Shown here: positions 50,328 through 60,310 of the stretch, in pieces
Numbering within the stretch: position 1 is the stretch's first letter
Layout of the letters: each line of letters opens with the position of its first letter
Assembly: GCF_009908285.1 (NCBI RefSeq)
Contig: NZ_JAAARM010000008.1
Location: forward strand, 62,001 to 126,000
From: Pseudomonas sp. Fl4BN1
GTDB taxonomy: Bacteria > Pseudomonadota > Gammaproteobacteria > Pseudomonadales > Pseudomonadaceae
Direction of reading: 5' to 3'
DNA length: 64,000 bases
The notes under the pieces: model-generated
What the model was told of the DNA's origin: nothing
The model's database searches: none
What the model saw: the letters and a program-made list of their open reading frames with translations, nothing else
Position numbers and translations under genes: made by a program

Positions 50328-53300
50328 GCGAATCGCGTATGTCCCGTTTTCTGTTTCGCCTGACCCTGGCCTTGACCCTGCTGGCCCCCGTGGCGCTGGT
50401 CAATGCCGAAGATTCGGTGCCGTCCAGCGATTACGCGGCGGTCTCCGGCGAGAGTTTCTTCCTCCTGGCCGATAGCAGCTTCGCCAGTGACGAGCAGGCC
50501 ATGGTGCGCCTCGAGGCCCCGGGCCGTGACTACCGGCGTTTCCGCATGGAGCCCTATGGTGGAGCGGACATTCGGGTGTACCGGATCGACCAGCCGCTGG
50601 ATTTCCTCAAGCGCCAGAAAAACCTGCACCGGGTGGTCAGTGACGGTCAGTTCAAGGGCGAGGGGCTTTCCAACACCCTGGCTTACCTGTGGGACAACTG
50701 GTACCGCAAATCCCGGCGGGTGATGCAGCGCGCCTTCTCCTACGAGTCGCGCAAGCAGGTTACCGAAGAGGTGCCGGAGCTGAAGGTGGGCAACTCGATG
50801 CTGGCGCCGACGCCGTATGACGTCCAGCCGCAATTCGCCCTGATCCCGGGGCTGCCCCTGGTGACCCAGTTCCGCTATCCGCTGTGGCAGGCCAAGCCGA
50901 TCCAACCGCCGGCCGGGGTTGACCTGTCCGGTTCCTCCAGCCAGTTCATCAACGTCGCGCCGGGCAACGTCTATATCCCGCTGGGGCAACTCAAGCCGGG
51001 GCTGTACCTGGTGGAGGCCCTGGTGGGCAAGTACCGCGCCACCACCATGGTGTTTGTTTCCAATACCGTGGCAGTGAGCAAGATTGCTGGCGACGAACTG
51101 CTGGTGTGGGCCGCGGGTAAACACGAAGGCAACTCGGTGCCCAAGGTCAACGTGCTGTGGACCGACGGCCTCGGCGTGATGAACAGTGGCGCCACCGATG
51201 AGCAGGGCCTGGTGCGCCTGAAACACGCCAGCCCCGAACGTTCCTATGTGATCGGTGAAGACCAGGAAGGCGGGGTTTTCGTCTCCGAGAACTTCTACTA
51301 CGACAGTGAAATCTACGACACCAAGCTCTATGCCTTTACCGACCGGCCGCTGTACCGCCCGGGAGACTGGGTGTCGTTGAAGATTGTCGGCCGTGAGTTC
51401 AAGAACGCTCGGGACTCGGTGCAGCCGGGAGCCGGCGCGGTAAATGTCAGTGTGCTCGATGCGGCCGGTACCGCGCTGCAGAACCTGACCCTGAGCCTCG
51501 ATTCCAAGTCCGGCACCCAGAGCCGTTTCCAACTGCCGGAAAATGCCGTGGCCGGTGGTTATGAATTGCGTTTCAGCTACAAGGATCAGGTCTACAGCAG
51601 TGCCTTCCGTGTCGCCGAGTACATCAAGCCGCACTTCGAGATTTCCTTGAGCCTGGCCAAGCCGGACTTCAAGACCGGCGAGGCCGTGAAGGGTAACTTG
51701 GTGCTGCTCTACCCGGATGGCAAGCCGGTGGCCAACGCCCGCCTGCAACTGAGCCTGCGGGCCCAGCAGCTGTCCATGGTGGACAACGAACTGCAGTACA
51801 TGGGGCAGTTCCCGGTGGAGCTAACCAGCGCCGAACTGACCACTGACGCCAAAGGCAGCGCCACTCTGGACTTGCCGGCTGCGGACAAACCGAGCCGCTA
51901 CATGCTCACCGTGTTCGCCAGCGATGGCGCCGCGTACCGGGTCAAGACCACCAAGGAAATCCTCATCGAGCGTGGCGCCGCGAGCTTCAGCCTCGGCGCG
52001 CCGCAGCGTTTCAGCGCCGCCGGTGACAAGGTGCAGTTCAGCTACGCCAACCAGAACACCAGCGAGCAGAGCAAGAGCGTCAAACCGAGCCGCTACAGCT
52101 GGGTTCGCCTGGAAGACCAGTCCACCGGCGACGGCAAGCTGGCTGCCGCCGACAGCGGTTTTGCCCTGGCCTTCGAGCGTCCTGGCACCTACAACCTGAC
52201 CGTGCGCGACGAGCATGATCGGGTACTGGGTGGTACCAGCCACGCGGTTACCGGCGAAGGCATCAAGGCCGTGCCAGGCACCGTTGAAATCGTCCTCGAC
52301 AAAGCCGAGTACAAGGCTGGTGAAGAGGCCCTGGCGCTGATCACCTTCCCGGAGCCGATCAACGATGCGCTGCTGTCCCTGGAGCGCGACAAGGTCGAGG
52401 CCACTGCGCTCCTGTCCAAGGGCGGCGATTGGCTGAAAGTGGAAAAACTCAGCCCCACCCAATACCGCGCCCGAGTGCCGGTGAAGGACAACTTTGCGCC
52501 AAACCTGACCTTCTCCGTGCTCTACACCAAGGGTGGTGAGTACAGCTTCCAGAACGCCGGGATCAAGGTGCTGACACCGCAGATCGACGTCGCCATCCAT
52601 ACCGACAAGGAGAAGTACCAGCCGGGTGACATGGTCACCGTGGACCTGTCCACCCAGTTCGCTGGCAAGCCGGTACCGGCGCACCTGACGGTCAGCGTGG
52701 TGGACGAAATGGTCTATGCCCTGCAACCGGAAGTGGCTCCGAGCATTGATCAGTTCTTCTACCATCCGCGGCGCAACAACGTACGTACCAGCGCCAGCCT
52801 GTCGTTCATCAGCTACGACGTGGCCCTGCCAGGCAGCCCCACGGCTCCAGGCAAGGCCAACCGCAGCGAGCGCGGGGTCAAGGTGCTGGAGCGCCCTCGC
52901 CGTGAAGACGTCGACACCGCGGCCTGGCAGCCGGAGTTGGTGAGCGATGGCAGCGGCAAGGCGCGGTTCACCTTCCGCATGCCGGATTCCTTGACGCGCT
53001 GGCGCATCACCGCTCGGGCCATCGCCGATGATGGCCAAGTGGGGCAGAAGAAGCAGTTCGTCCGCTCCGACAAGGCTCTGTACCTGAAGTGGAGCGGCCC
53101 AACCCGTTTCCGCAGCGGCGACAAACCAGAGCTTGGGGTATTCGCCTTCAGCCAGTCCGAGCAACCGGCCAAGGCCGAGTTGGTCATCCATTACGCCGGG
53201 GAGTCCCAGCGCCTGCCATTGACCCTGAACAGTGGGATCAACTACGTGGCGCTGCCGGCCATTGTCCCGGGTAACGGTGAGTGGAGCGCTGAGTTGGTGC

Positions 53301-54904
53301 AGGGCGGCAAGACCGTGGATGCTCTGGCAGTGCGCCTGGTGAGCAGTGCCGCGGGCTGGCAGACGGTGCAGACCCAGAGCCTGGATGTAGTCACCACCAG
53401 CACCCCATTGGGGGTGCCGGCCGATGCCGCCGAGATCCGCCTGCGCCTGGACGACAGCCCGCAAGCGCTGTTTCGTTCAGCCCTGGATGACTTGCTGGAA
53501 TACCCCTATGGCGGCGTCGAGCAGACCGCTAGCCAGTTGCTACCGCTGAGCGTTGCCTACCCGGCGCTGGCCAGCAACCCGCAGGTCCGCGACCGGCTGC
53601 GCCTGATGATGCAGAACAGCCGCCTGCGCCTGGTGCACATGGCCGGGCCGGAAGCTGCGTTCACCTGGTGGGGCGAAGACGTTGATCCAGATGCCTTCCT
53701 CACCGCCTATGCCTATTACGCCGACTGGAACGCGAGCAAGGTGCTCGACCTGAACCTGCCGCCGGAACACTGGCAGCGGGTGCTGGATGTCTACGCCAAG
53801 CAGGCTGGTAATACGCCGCTGCTGCAGCGGGCGTTGATCCTCTCCTTCGCCCGTGAAATGAAGCTGCCGATCGCTACCCTGGTCAGTGGGCTGATGGATG
53901 ATCTGGCCAAGGCCGGTGCCGGTCCGGCTGCCAGCATGCAGGACGACAGCAGTGACAGTCTGGTGATGGATGATCCGGATTCGGCCCTTGGCCTGGCCAG
54001 CGCTCGCGTGCTGGCTGCGACCCTGGCGCGGGATGCCAAGGTCACGCCGCCGCCGGCGTTTGTGGCGCAACTGGAAGCGGCGCAGCAGCAGGTCGAGATC
54101 AGCTCCAAACCGTTCATCCAGGCCCTGAGCCTGTCGTTGAAACCGTTCGATCAAGCAGCGGCGCGAGCCTTGCTGCAACGCCTGTTGCCGTCGCAGTCGA
54201 CCTTGGAACGGGCCCTGGCCCTGACCTGGCTGCAACGCAGCGTGGCCCAGTCGGCACCTGCCGTGGCCTTGAACCCGGGGCAGGGCTGGCAACAGCAGCA
54301 GGGCGCCAGCGGTGAAAACTACTGGCTGTGGCAGGGACCTCAGGTGCCTACGGTGCTGACCTTGAACGCTGTGCCGGAACGTCCGCTGCGGGCCTCGGTG
54401 AGTTACCTGAGCAAACTGGACCTGGGCACCACGCCATCGCCGGTGAATATCACTCGCCGCCTGCTGCGCCTGGTACCGGGCGACGAGGCCTTTACCTTCA
54501 AGCTGGAGCCTGTGGGCAACAAGCCAATCGCCAGCGACGGTCTGTACCTGGATGAAGTGATCATCGCCAATCAGGGCAGCCGGCCGCTGCTGTACGGCAT
54601 GCTGGAAGTACCGCTGCCGCCGGGCGCTGACGTCGAGCGCACCACCTGGGGGATCAAGCTGGCCGGTCCTGCCGGTACCGAAGCGGCGTCCCTGGAAAAG
54701 GCCCGTTTCGAGCCTGGGCAAATGAGCTACGCGGTGCCGCTGGATGCGCTGAATGACAGCAGTGAAGTGCGTCTGCGCCACTTGATCCGCTTCTCCCAGA
54801 AAGGCCAGTTCAACCTGCCTCCCGCACGTTTCTACCAGGTGTATGCACCAGAGCGTCAGGCTCAGGAGCGTACGCCGGCCTTGGGTCAGGTCACGGTCAA
54901 ATAA
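50324..54904 (+). CDS. magD: MagD, bacterial alpha-2-macroglobulin (thioester-less, YfaS type)
   Basis: The 1526-residue protein has a signal peptide ([20 protein letters not shown]), a row of macroglobulin domains (e.g. [20 protein letters not shown]) and an alpha-2-macroglobulin family core ([20 protein letters not shown], then [19 protein letters not shown]). At the thioester position the usual G-C-x-E-Q reads [16 protein letters not shown], with G1064 replacing Cys, so a covalent thioester trap is impossible; this is the YfaS/MagD subclass. P. aeruginosa MagD binds human elastase and sits at the inner membrane with MagA, MagB and MagF. The ATG overlaps the magC stop (ATGA). Confidence 0.94.
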   Translation: MSESRMSRFLFRLTLALTLLAPVALVNAEDSVPSSDYAAVSGESFFLLADSSFASDEQAMVRLEAPGRDYRRFRMEPYGGADIRVYRIDQPLDFLKRQKNLHRVVSDGQFKGEGLSNTLAYLWDNWYRKSRRVMQRAFSYESRKQVTEEVPELKVGNSMLAPTPYDVQPQFALIPGLPLVTQFRYPLWQAKPIQPPAGVDLSGSSSQFINVAPGNVYIPLGQLKPGLYLVEALVGKYRATTMVFVSNTVAVSKIAGDELLVWAAGKHEGNSVPKVNVLWTDGLGVMNSGATDEQGLVRLKHASPERSYVIGEDQEGGVFVSENFYYDSEIYDTKLYAFTDRPLYRPGDWVSLKIVGREFKNARDSVQPGAGAVNVSVLDAAGTALQNLTLSLDSKSGTQSRFQLPENAVAGGYELRFSYKDQVYSSAFRVAEYIKPHFEISLSLAKPDFKTGEAVKGNLVLLYPDGKPVANARLQLSLRAQQLSMVDNELQYMGQFPVELTSAELTTDAKGSATLDLPAADKPSRYMLTVFASDGAAYRVKTTKEILIERGAASFSLGAPQRFSAAGDKVQFSYANQNTSEQSKSVKPSRYSWVRLEDQSTGDGKLAAADSGFALAFERPGTYNLTVRDEHDRVLGGTSHAVTGEGIKAVPGTVEIVLDKAEYKAGEEALALITFPEPINDALLSLERDKVEATALLSKGGDWLKVEKLSPTQYRARVPVKDNFAPNLTFSVLYTKGGEYSFQNAGIKVLTPQIDVAIHTDKEKYQPGDMVTVDLSTQFAGKPVPAHLTVSVVDEMVYALQPEVAPSIDQFFYHPRRNNVRTSASLSFISYDVALPGSPTAPGKANRSERGVKVLERPRREDVDTAAWQPELVSDGSGKARFTFRMPDSLTRWRITARAIADDGQVGQKKQFVRSDKALYLKWSGPTRFRSGDKPELGVFAFSQSEQPAKAELVIHYAGESQRLPLTLNSGINYVALPAIVPGNGEWSAELVQGGKTVDALAVRLVSSAAGWQTVQTQSLDVVTTSTPLGVPADAAEIRLRLDDSPQALFRSALDDLLEYPYGGVEQTASQLLPLSVAYPALASNPQVRDRLRLMMQNSRLRLVHMAGPEAAFTWWGEDVDPDAFLTAYAYYADWNASKVLDLNLPPEHWQRVLDVYAKQAGNTPLLQRALILSFAREMKLPIATLVSGLMDDLAKAGAGPAASMQDDSSDSLVMDDPDSALGLASARVLAATLARDAKVTPPPAFVAQLEAAQQQVEISSKPFIQALSLSLKPFDQAAARALLQRLLPSQSTLERALALTWLQRSVAQSAPAVALNPGQGWQQQQGASGENYWLWQGPQVPTVLTLNAVPERPLRASVSYLSKLDLGTTPSPVNITRRLLRLVPGDEAFTFKLEPVGNKPIASDGLYLDEVIIANQGSRPLLYGMLEVPLPPGADVERTTWGIKLAGPAGTEAASLEKARFEPGQMSYAVPLDALNDSSEVRLRHLIRFSQKGQFNLPPARFYQVYAPERQAQERTPALGQVTVK

Positions 54905-54905
54905 C

Positions 54906-56549
54906 ATGACGCGGCGTTGGGCCTGGTTGTACCTGTGTTTGCTCCCTGGGCTGGTAACGGCCCAGGAAGAGCCCCTGCGCCTGGCCTGGAAGACTGCCCC
55001 GGACAGCGAGCTGGTGAGCCTGAGCAAGACCCAGGTACTGGCGCGCGAGTCGTTGCCGAAGGACCTGCAGGCGCCGCTTGGCAGTGTCTGGAAACTCTTC
55101 GTCTATGCCTGGCTGGTGGATACTGGCGCCCAGGAGCCGGCCTATGCCTGCCAGGGCAAATCCAAGGAAGAAGTCTATTGCTGCACGGTGGGTGGCAGCA
55201 TCGCCCGGGACCAGGCGCTGGTGCGTTCCTGTGGTTTGTACTTCGAGCCCCAGCGCCTGCAGCTGTCCGCGGCTCAATGGCGCCAGTACTGGCAAGCGCA
55301 CAATGCCCCGGACTGGTTGCAGGACCTGAATCAACTGCAACCGCAGACGCGGGTTCCGGTGGCGGAGCTGTTGCAGGTGCTGGCGCTGTTGCCGGCTCGG
55401 GACACGGCCCGCCGGGTATTGCTGGATGTGCTGCTCAAGGCCGGCGACGGTGCTGTGGTCGGCGCCTTGGGCGCACGTCTGCGGGTCAAGACCTGGAGTT
55501 GGCTGGCGGATCAGGACCCGCAGTCGCGCCAGGGCGGTTTTGCCGGCTGGCTGGTGGACGGCACGCCCTTGTGGGTCGGTGGTCGAGGTACCAGCCAGCG
55601 AGTCTTGAAGGACTACGCTTCAGCCCTGAACCAGGTACTGCCGGACAGCATGCCTGTGGATAAGCAGCGTTGCGTGGAAGTCAGCCTGTTTTCCCGCTAC
55701 CCGTTGAAAAGTGTCAGCCAGAGTGGTCAGCTCGCCAAACCGGGTGCCCTGCAGGGGGATTACCGGGTGGAGTTCACCAATGGTAATCAGCTGGATATCC
55801 ACAGCACTGGCGAGTTGTTCCTGCAACGTGACGTGTCTGCCCAGCGATTGGTGGCGCGCCTGGATCGTGAAGAATATGTGGCCCGGGTGCTGCAGCGGGA
55901 AGCGTCAAGTGAACCGCTGGAAGCAGCCAAGGCCCTGGCCGTGGCGATCCGCACCTACCTGCTGCAGAACGCCGGCCGCAGCGGCGAATGCCTGAGCATC
56001 GACGACAGCAGCAGTCGGCAACGGGTCGCGCCACGTCCGGCCACTGCCGAAGCCCGGGCCATTGCAGCCTGGACCGACGATCTGGTCCTGGCCGGTACGC
56101 AGGTTACTTATCACTCGGACCTGCGAGCGCCAGACAAACTGTCCTGGCAGCAGGCCGTGGAGCAGGCTAGATCCGGCCAGCGCTACGACGCCATCCTGCT
56201 GCATGCCTACCCCAGGGCCAGCCTCAGCCGCTGGGACAACCCGGTGGCCTCCTGTGAACCCTTGCCCGCTGCCCAGGACTGGTTGCTGAGCCAGCGGCGA
56301 CGCTGGCGTCAGCCCCTGGAACAGGAGGTTGGCTACAACGAAGTCAGCCAGTTTGCCGTCTGCCGCCTGGGCTTCGGTCGCCCTTACGTCGACCGCGAGC
56401 GGCAGCGCATCTACGTGCGCGGTGTGCTGTCGCTGCAGGACCGCCTCGACCTGACCCACGAATACTTGCACCTGGCCTTTGAAGCCCATCCCAACGGCCA
56501 GGATGAAACCTATATTGAAGGGCTCGCCCGTCACCTTTTGTTGGAATAG
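54906..56549 (+). CDS. magE: MagE, DUF2300 (YfaQ-like) multi-domain secreted protein
   Basis: The 547-residue protein has a signal peptide (MTRRWAWLYLCLLPGLVTAQ). Three parts can be read. Residues about 50-230 resemble a serine penicillin-binding domain: S60-V-W-K63 (SxxK), S108-C-G110 in ALVRSCGLYF (SxN with N to G) and K195-T-W197 (KTG-like). Residues about 315-420 resemble SpoIID (REEYVARVLQREASSEPLEA, then AKALAVAIRTYLLQ). The C-terminus has H518-E-Y-L-H522, with E534 or E538 as possible third ligand of a zinc peptidase. The domain reading is my inference; the family name is DUF2300. It starts 1 bp after magD. Confidence 0.85.
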   Translation: MTRRWAWLYLCLLPGLVTAQEEPLRLAWKTAPDSELVSLSKTQVLARESLPKDLQAPLGSVWKLFVYAWLVDTGAQEPAYACQGKSKEEVYCCTVGGSIARDQALVRSCGLYFEPQRLQLSAAQWRQYWQAHNAPDWLQDLNQLQPQTRVPVAELLQVLALLPARDTARRVLLDVLLKAGDGAVVGALGARLRVKTWSWLADQDPQSRQGGFAGWLVDGTPLWVGGRGTSQRVLKDYASALNQVLPDSMPVDKQRCVEVSLFSRYPLKSVSQSGQLAKPGALQGDYRVEFTNGNQLDIHSTGELFLQRDVSAQRLVARLDREEYVARVLQREASSEPLEAAKALAVAIRTYLLQNAGRSGECLSIDDSSSRQRVAPRPATAEARAIAAWTDDLVLAGTQVTYHSDLRAPDKLSWQQAVEQARSGQRYDAILLHAYPRASLSRWDNPVASCEPLPAAQDWLLSQRRRWRQPLEQEVGYNEVSQFAVCRLGFGRPYVDRERQRIYVRGVLSLQDRLDLTHEYLHLAFEAHPNGQDETYIEGLARHLLLE

Positions 56550-56552
56550 GCC

Positions 56553-57371
56553 ATGAAACTTCCTGCTCCCCCGGTCCTCCTGTTCCTTTGCGGAATATTC
56601 AGCCTGCCTATGGCCATGGCCGACAGCGGCATCCAGCTTGATACGCCAAAAGGCGGCTGGCGTACCCGCGCCGATGACGGAGAGCAATACCGCCAGACCG
56701 TCAACTACCCGGCTTCCTCGGTGAACACTCCCCAGGGCCAGGCCGATACCGCGCGTATTCGCGGTCAGATCAAAGGCGCGCCCAAGGTCGCCAACCAGCC
56801 AGGCAAGCTGATCGTCAACGGCGTCAGCATGCCGCTCAAGTTCGATGATCAGGGCGGCTTCGACCGGCCTTATTCCTTCCCCAACGGCAGCAACAGCGTT
56901 GAGGTACGCAGCCCCGATGGCCAGCAGCGCAAACGCGTGCAGTTCCTCAATGCCGGTGGTGGCGTCACCCCGCCGAAACTGCGGGTGCTGCTGTCCTGGG
57001 ACAGTGACAACACCGACCTCGACCTGCACCTGGTGACTCCCGACGGCGCGCACATCTGGTATGGCGACCGTGTGGCTCACAACGGCGCGGCCCTTGATGT
57101 GGACGTGACCACCGGCTATGGCCCGGAAATCTTCTCCATGCCGGCGCCGCTCAAGGGGCAGTACCTGGTTTATGTGAACTACTACGGTGGTGGATTGCGC
57201 AGCGATGATGACGAAGACGGCGGCCAGGAAAATGCCGTACAGCCGCTGACCACCGCCCAAGTCACGGTAATCACCGAGGAAGGCACGGTGAATGAAAAGA
57301 GCGAGTCGTTCATCGTGCCGATGCGTGCCCCCGGGGAGCTGACCCTGGTGCGTAGTTTCAGCTATCCATGA
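56553..57371 (+). CDS. magF: MagF, DUF2135 (YfaP-like) secreted protein
   Basis: The 272-residue protein has a signal peptide (PVLLFLCGIFSLPMAMA) and the DUF2135 core LRVLLSWDSDNTDLDLHLVT followed by PDGAHIWYGDRVAHNG, ending FIVPMRAPGELTLVRSFSYP. Residue for residue it tracks MagA (FDRPYSFPNGSNSVEVRSPD against FGRPYAFGAGSNSVEVRSSE), so the operon begins and ends with a duplicated gene. MagF is part of the MagD complex in P. aeruginosa. It is 3 bp after magE and is the last gene of the operon. Confidence 0.9.
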   Translation: MKLPAPPVLLFLCGIFSLPMAMADSGIQLDTPKGGWRTRADDGEQYRQTVNYPASSVNTPQGQADTARIRGQIKGAPKVANQPGKLIVNGVSMPLKFDDQGGFDRPYSFPNGSNSVEVRSPDGQQRKRVQFLNAGGGVTPPKLRVLLSWDSDNTDLDLHLVTPDGAHIWYGDRVAHNGAALDVDVTTGYGPEIFSMPAPLKGQYLVYVNYYGGGLRSDDDEDGGQENAVQPLTTAQVTVITEEGTVNEKSESFIVPMRAPGELTLVRSFSYP

Positions 57372-57484
57372 TCGAGCTCAACCTATCCGGCGGTTCGGGC
57401 ATTCGTTTATTGCCCTGAGACAATACGATTGCCCGGCATTTGCCTTGCAATGAATCACCATTCATTGGCAGGGAAATGCAGAGC

Positions 57485-58576
57485 ATGGGTACGTTTCAAG
57501 CGTGGTTGAAGTGCTGTGTGGTGGCCGGCAGCTGTGCCTCCAGCCTGGTGTTGGCCGCCGGGGCCGATGGCTTGCAGAGGGTCAAGATTGACCTGGTGGC
57601 GCCGCCCCAGGTGCATGTCCATGAGCAGGCCGTCAACGGGCCACCGAAGGTCGTGCAGTTCCGCATGAATGTAGAAGAGAAAAAGATGGTGGTGGATGAC
57701 CAGGGCACCACCTTGCAGGCCATGACCTTCAACGGCTCCATGCCCGGCCCGACTCTGGTGGTGCACGAGGGCGACTACGTCGAGCTGACCTTGAGCAATC
57801 CGGCCAGCAACAGCATGCCCCATAACATCGACTTTCATGCGGCCACCGGGGCCCTGGGCGGGGCGGCCCTGACCCAGGTACTGCCGGGGCAGGAAGTGGT
57901 GCTGCGCTTCAAGGCCGACCGCAGCGGAACCTTCGTCTACCACTGCGCGCCGCCGGGCATGGTGCCCTGGCATGTGGTCTCGGGCATGAGCGGGACCTTG
58001 ATGGTGCTGCCGCGCGAAGGCTTGAAAGACCCTGCCGGCAAGCCCTTGCACTATGACCGTGCCTACACCATCGGCGAGTTCGACCTGTACATTCCCAAGG
58101 ACAAGGACGGGCACTACAAGTCCTACCCGGATCTGGCCTCCAGCTACCAGGATACCCGCGAGGTGATGCGTACGCTGACACCGAGCCATGTGGTGTTCAA
58201 CGGGCGGGTTGGCGCCCTGACCGGGGCCAACGCGCTGACCGCCAAGGTCGGTGAAAGCGTGCTGTTCATTCACTCCCAGGCCAATCGCGACAGCCGTCCG
58301 CACCTGATCGGCGGCCACGGCGACTGGGTCTGGACCACCGGCAAGTTCGCCAACGCCCCGCAGCGCAACCTTGAAACCTGGTTCATTCCTGGCGGCTCGG
58401 CGTTGGCGGCGCTCTATACCTTCAAGCAGCCGGGCACCTACGTGTACCTCAACCACAACCTGATCGAGGCGATGGAGTTGGGAGCCCTGGCTCAGGTCAA
58501 GGTCGAGGGACAGTGGGACGATGACCTGATGACTCAGGTAAAGGCCCCGGGGCCTATAGTGCCGGCCAAGCAATAG
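57485..58576 (+). CDS. nirK: NirK, copper-containing nitrite reductase
   Basis: The 363-residue protein has a signal peptide and two cupredoxin domains. All copper ligands are present: type 1 H113, C154, H163, M168 and type 2 H118, H153, H324, with catalytic D116 and H273. The blocks [33 protein letters not shown] and [13 protein letters not shown] are near-exact family matches. It reduces nitrite to NO in the periplasm. The start at 57485 is preferred, with GGGA 10 bases upstream. No nor, nar or nos gene is in the window. An ANR/DNR-like site upstream is at best degenerate (57410-57423). Confidence 0.96.
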   Translation: MGTFQAWLKCCVVAGSCASSLVLAAGADGLQRVKIDLVAPPQVHVHEQAVNGPPKVVQFRMNVEEKKMVVDDQGTTLQAMTFNGSMPGPTLVVHEGDYVELTLSNPASNSMPHNIDFHAATGALGGAALTQVLPGQEVVLRFKADRSGTFVYHCAPPGMVPWHVVSGMSGTLMVLPREGLKDPAGKPLHYDRAYTIGEFDLYIPKDKDGHYKSYPDLASSYQDTREVMRTLTPSHVVFNGRVGALTGANALTAKVGESVLFIHSQANRDSRPHLIGGHGDWVWTTGKFANAPQRNLETWFIPGGSALAALYTFKQPGTYVYLNHNLIEAMELGALAQVKVEGQWDDDLMTQVKAPGPIVPAKQ

Positions 58577-58590
58577 GCGGCAGCAGGCGT

Positions 58591-58623
58591 AGCGCCGGGG
58601 CTTCTGGGAAAAGCTCCGGCGCT
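58591..58623. terminator. GC-rich hairpin between convergent nirK and hydrolase genes
   Basis: AGCGCCGGGG and CTCCGGCGCT pair over 10 bp (one G-T) around a 13-nt loop. It lies between two convergent stops, 14 bp after the nirK stop and 12 bp from the hydrolase stop, and can serve both. It lacks a T-run. Confidence 0.6.
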
Positions 58624-58634
58624 GCTGATCGGGG

Positions 58635-59714
58635 TTAGAGGTTCAGGGCAAACTTCAGGTAGTCCGGATACACCTTGCGCCAGTCGGCCTGGAAGGTGTG
58701 GCCTTCGCTGTGTTCATGGCTCTGTAGCTGATTGCCGGATTCCAGGGCCTGCTGCGTGGTGGCGGTCAGTTTCTGGTTGCTCTCATGTTCCTGGGCGCCG
58801 TGGACGATGACAATGCGTTTGTCCCGGGCCTTGTTTTCGCCGAACGGAATCCGGTAGCCGCCGGGTGACAGCAGCAACGCGCCGCTGTACTGCTGCGGGT
58901 AGTCGGCAATCAAGTGAGCGGCGTGCTCGGCGCCTTGTGAGAAACCCATCAAAGCGATGCGCGAGCGATCAATACGGGTTTGTTTCTCGAGTTTTTTCAG
59001 TGCCGCGCTGACAGCGGCTTCGGTGCTGGCCACCGAGTCCTGCTGCCACATGAAGCGGTGCTCGTCACGCTTGAGAGTACCGTTGATACCAACCAGCACG
59101 GCTTTATCTCCCAGCAGGTCGGCACGCATATCAATGCCGTCGCTGCCTTCGGTGCCGAATCCCGATAGCCAGACCACTACCGGCCAGCCCTCGGCCGGCG
59201 CTTTGCCCTGAGGAATGCTGAAGGCCGCCAGGCCCGCATCCTTGGCCATGGCCGGGTAGTTCTTCTCGGCGGCTTGCAGCAGCTTCTTGTAGGCAGGGGC
59301 CTGATGCAGGGATTCCAGTTCGTCATCTTCCTTGAGCAGCACCAGTTGCCAGAAACCACGTTCGCGGGCTTGATCAAGGTACTCGGCCGCCCGTTTGTTT
59401 TTGTCCATAGCTGCCAGGCTGCCGGCAGCCTGGTAGGAGGCAAAGGCGTTCTTCGGGTCCAGGCGGGCGGCAGTCAGGTAGTAGGTGAGGGCGCCGGCAT
59501 AGTTGTCGTGCTGGCTCTTTTCATTGTCCCCGGCTTCGATGAAGTCCTCGGGTGTGGCGTCGTCCAGGTACAGATTGGCCATGGCGGCCATGCCCTGCCA
59601 ACGGCCCTTGGCGATGTCCTGCTGTTCGTCGGCATGGACGCAGGTGCTGCCGAGGAAGGCCGTGCACAGGGAGATAAAGGCTAGGGGCAGGCGTACTGCG
59701 GCCGGCAACGACAT
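58635..59714 (-). CDS. Secreted alpha/beta hydrolase with helical N-terminal region
   Basis: The 359-residue protein has a signal peptide (MSLPAAVRLPLAFISLCTAF, then LGSTCVHA), a TPR-like helical region (about 40-150: NYAGALTYYLTAARLDPKNA) and a C-terminal alpha/beta hydrolase with nucleophile elbow ALMGFSQGAEHAAHL, oxyanion region VVWLSGFGTEG and a likely catalytic His in SHEHSEGHTF. It resembles secreted esterases/phospholipase-carboxylesterase-like proteins. It is convergent with nirK and is followed upstream by the DUF3828 and amidase-like genes on the same strand after a 136-bp gap. Substrate unknown. Confidence 0.85.
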   Translation of the reverse strand: MSLPAAVRLPLAFISLCTAFLGSTCVHADEQQDIAKGRWQGMAAMANLYLDDATPEDFIEAGDNEKSQHDNYAGALTYYLTAARLDPKNAFASYQAAGSLAAMDKNKRAAEYLDQARERGFWQLVLLKEDDELESLHQAPAYKKLLQAAEKNYPAMAKDAGLAAFSIPQGKAPAEGWPVVVWLSGFGTEGSDGIDMRADLLGDKAVLVGINGTLKRDEHRFMWQQDSVASTEAAVSAALKKLEKQTRIDRSRIALMGFSQGAEHAAHLIADYPQQYSGALLLSPGGYRIPFGENKARDKRIVIVHGAQEHESNQKLTATTQQALESGNQLQSHEHSEGHTFQADWRKVYPDYLKFALNL

Positions 59715-59850
59715 GACTGAGAGTCCTTTTCCAGTGAAGGATGCCCCGGACCCTTGCCCGAAACGGCGCGCAGCTTAGCATGGCAGGTCGCTCGATTCGA
59801 CGACCTGCACGCCAGTCCGCTTCAGCGTTGTGCTAGGGCAGGACAGCGGA

Positions 59851-60300
59851 TCAGTCGCTCTGATCCGCAGTGGAAGTCACCTGGTCGATCTTCCAGCAGC
59901 CCTTGTCCTTGATCATCCGCACATCGACAACTTGCGTGGTGTCCGGGGTATTGCCCAGAGTCACTTGCTCCTTGGCAGTAGAACCCTGAACTTGCGGATC
60001 GCTGACCTTGATCTGGGTCAGCCACTCCTCCATGTAGTCCTGGGCCTTGATGAAGTAATCCTCTTCCAGGCCATCGGGACTGGCCATCTGCGTTTTGATC
60101 TTGGCAATCAGCGATTCCGAGACGTACTGCTTCATCTGCGGCAGGTTGTCAGTCAGCGGATCCTTGTCTTCGCTGAAGGTCTGCAGGTACCAGCTGTAAA
60201 ACGCCTGGGTAGCGGGTTTCGGCGAACTGGCGCAGTCGGCCAGGGCGACTGATTGATGCAACGCGACGGCTGCCAGCAACGAGCAGAAAAGCATTCTCAT
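59851..60300 (-). CDS. DUF3828 secreted protein, candidate immunity protein
   Basis: The 149-residue protein has a signal peptide (MRMLFCSLLAAVALHQSVALA) and a small DUF3828-type domain: ATQAFYSWYLQTFSEDKDPL near the start, YFIKAQDYMEEWLTQIKV in the middle and KDKGCWKIDQVTS at the end. DUF3828 proteins have been found as periplasmic partners of secreted amidases. It lies 10 bp after the Cys/His amidase-like gene on the same strand, which is the usual order of an effector/immunity pair. The immunity role is inference from signal peptide plus position. Confidence 0.8.
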   Translation of the reverse strand: MRMLFCSLLAAVALHQSVALADCASSPKPATQAFYSWYLQTFSEDKDPLTDNLPQMKQYVSESLIAKIKTQMASPDGLEEDYFIKAQDYMEEWLTQIKVSDPQVQGSTAKEQVTLGNTPDTTQVVDVRMIKDKGCWKIDQVTSTADQSD

Positions 60301-60310
60301 GGGTGACCCC

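Noticed and set aside
51821..53464. 547-codon minus-strand open frame opposite magD
   Set aside because: Antisense shadow of the macroglobulin gene without start signal or family resemblance.
57410..57423. ANR/DNR box upstream of nirK
   Set aside because: TTG-N8-CAA has the right spacing but lacks the inner TTGA/TCAA bases, so it is too weak to list as a site.
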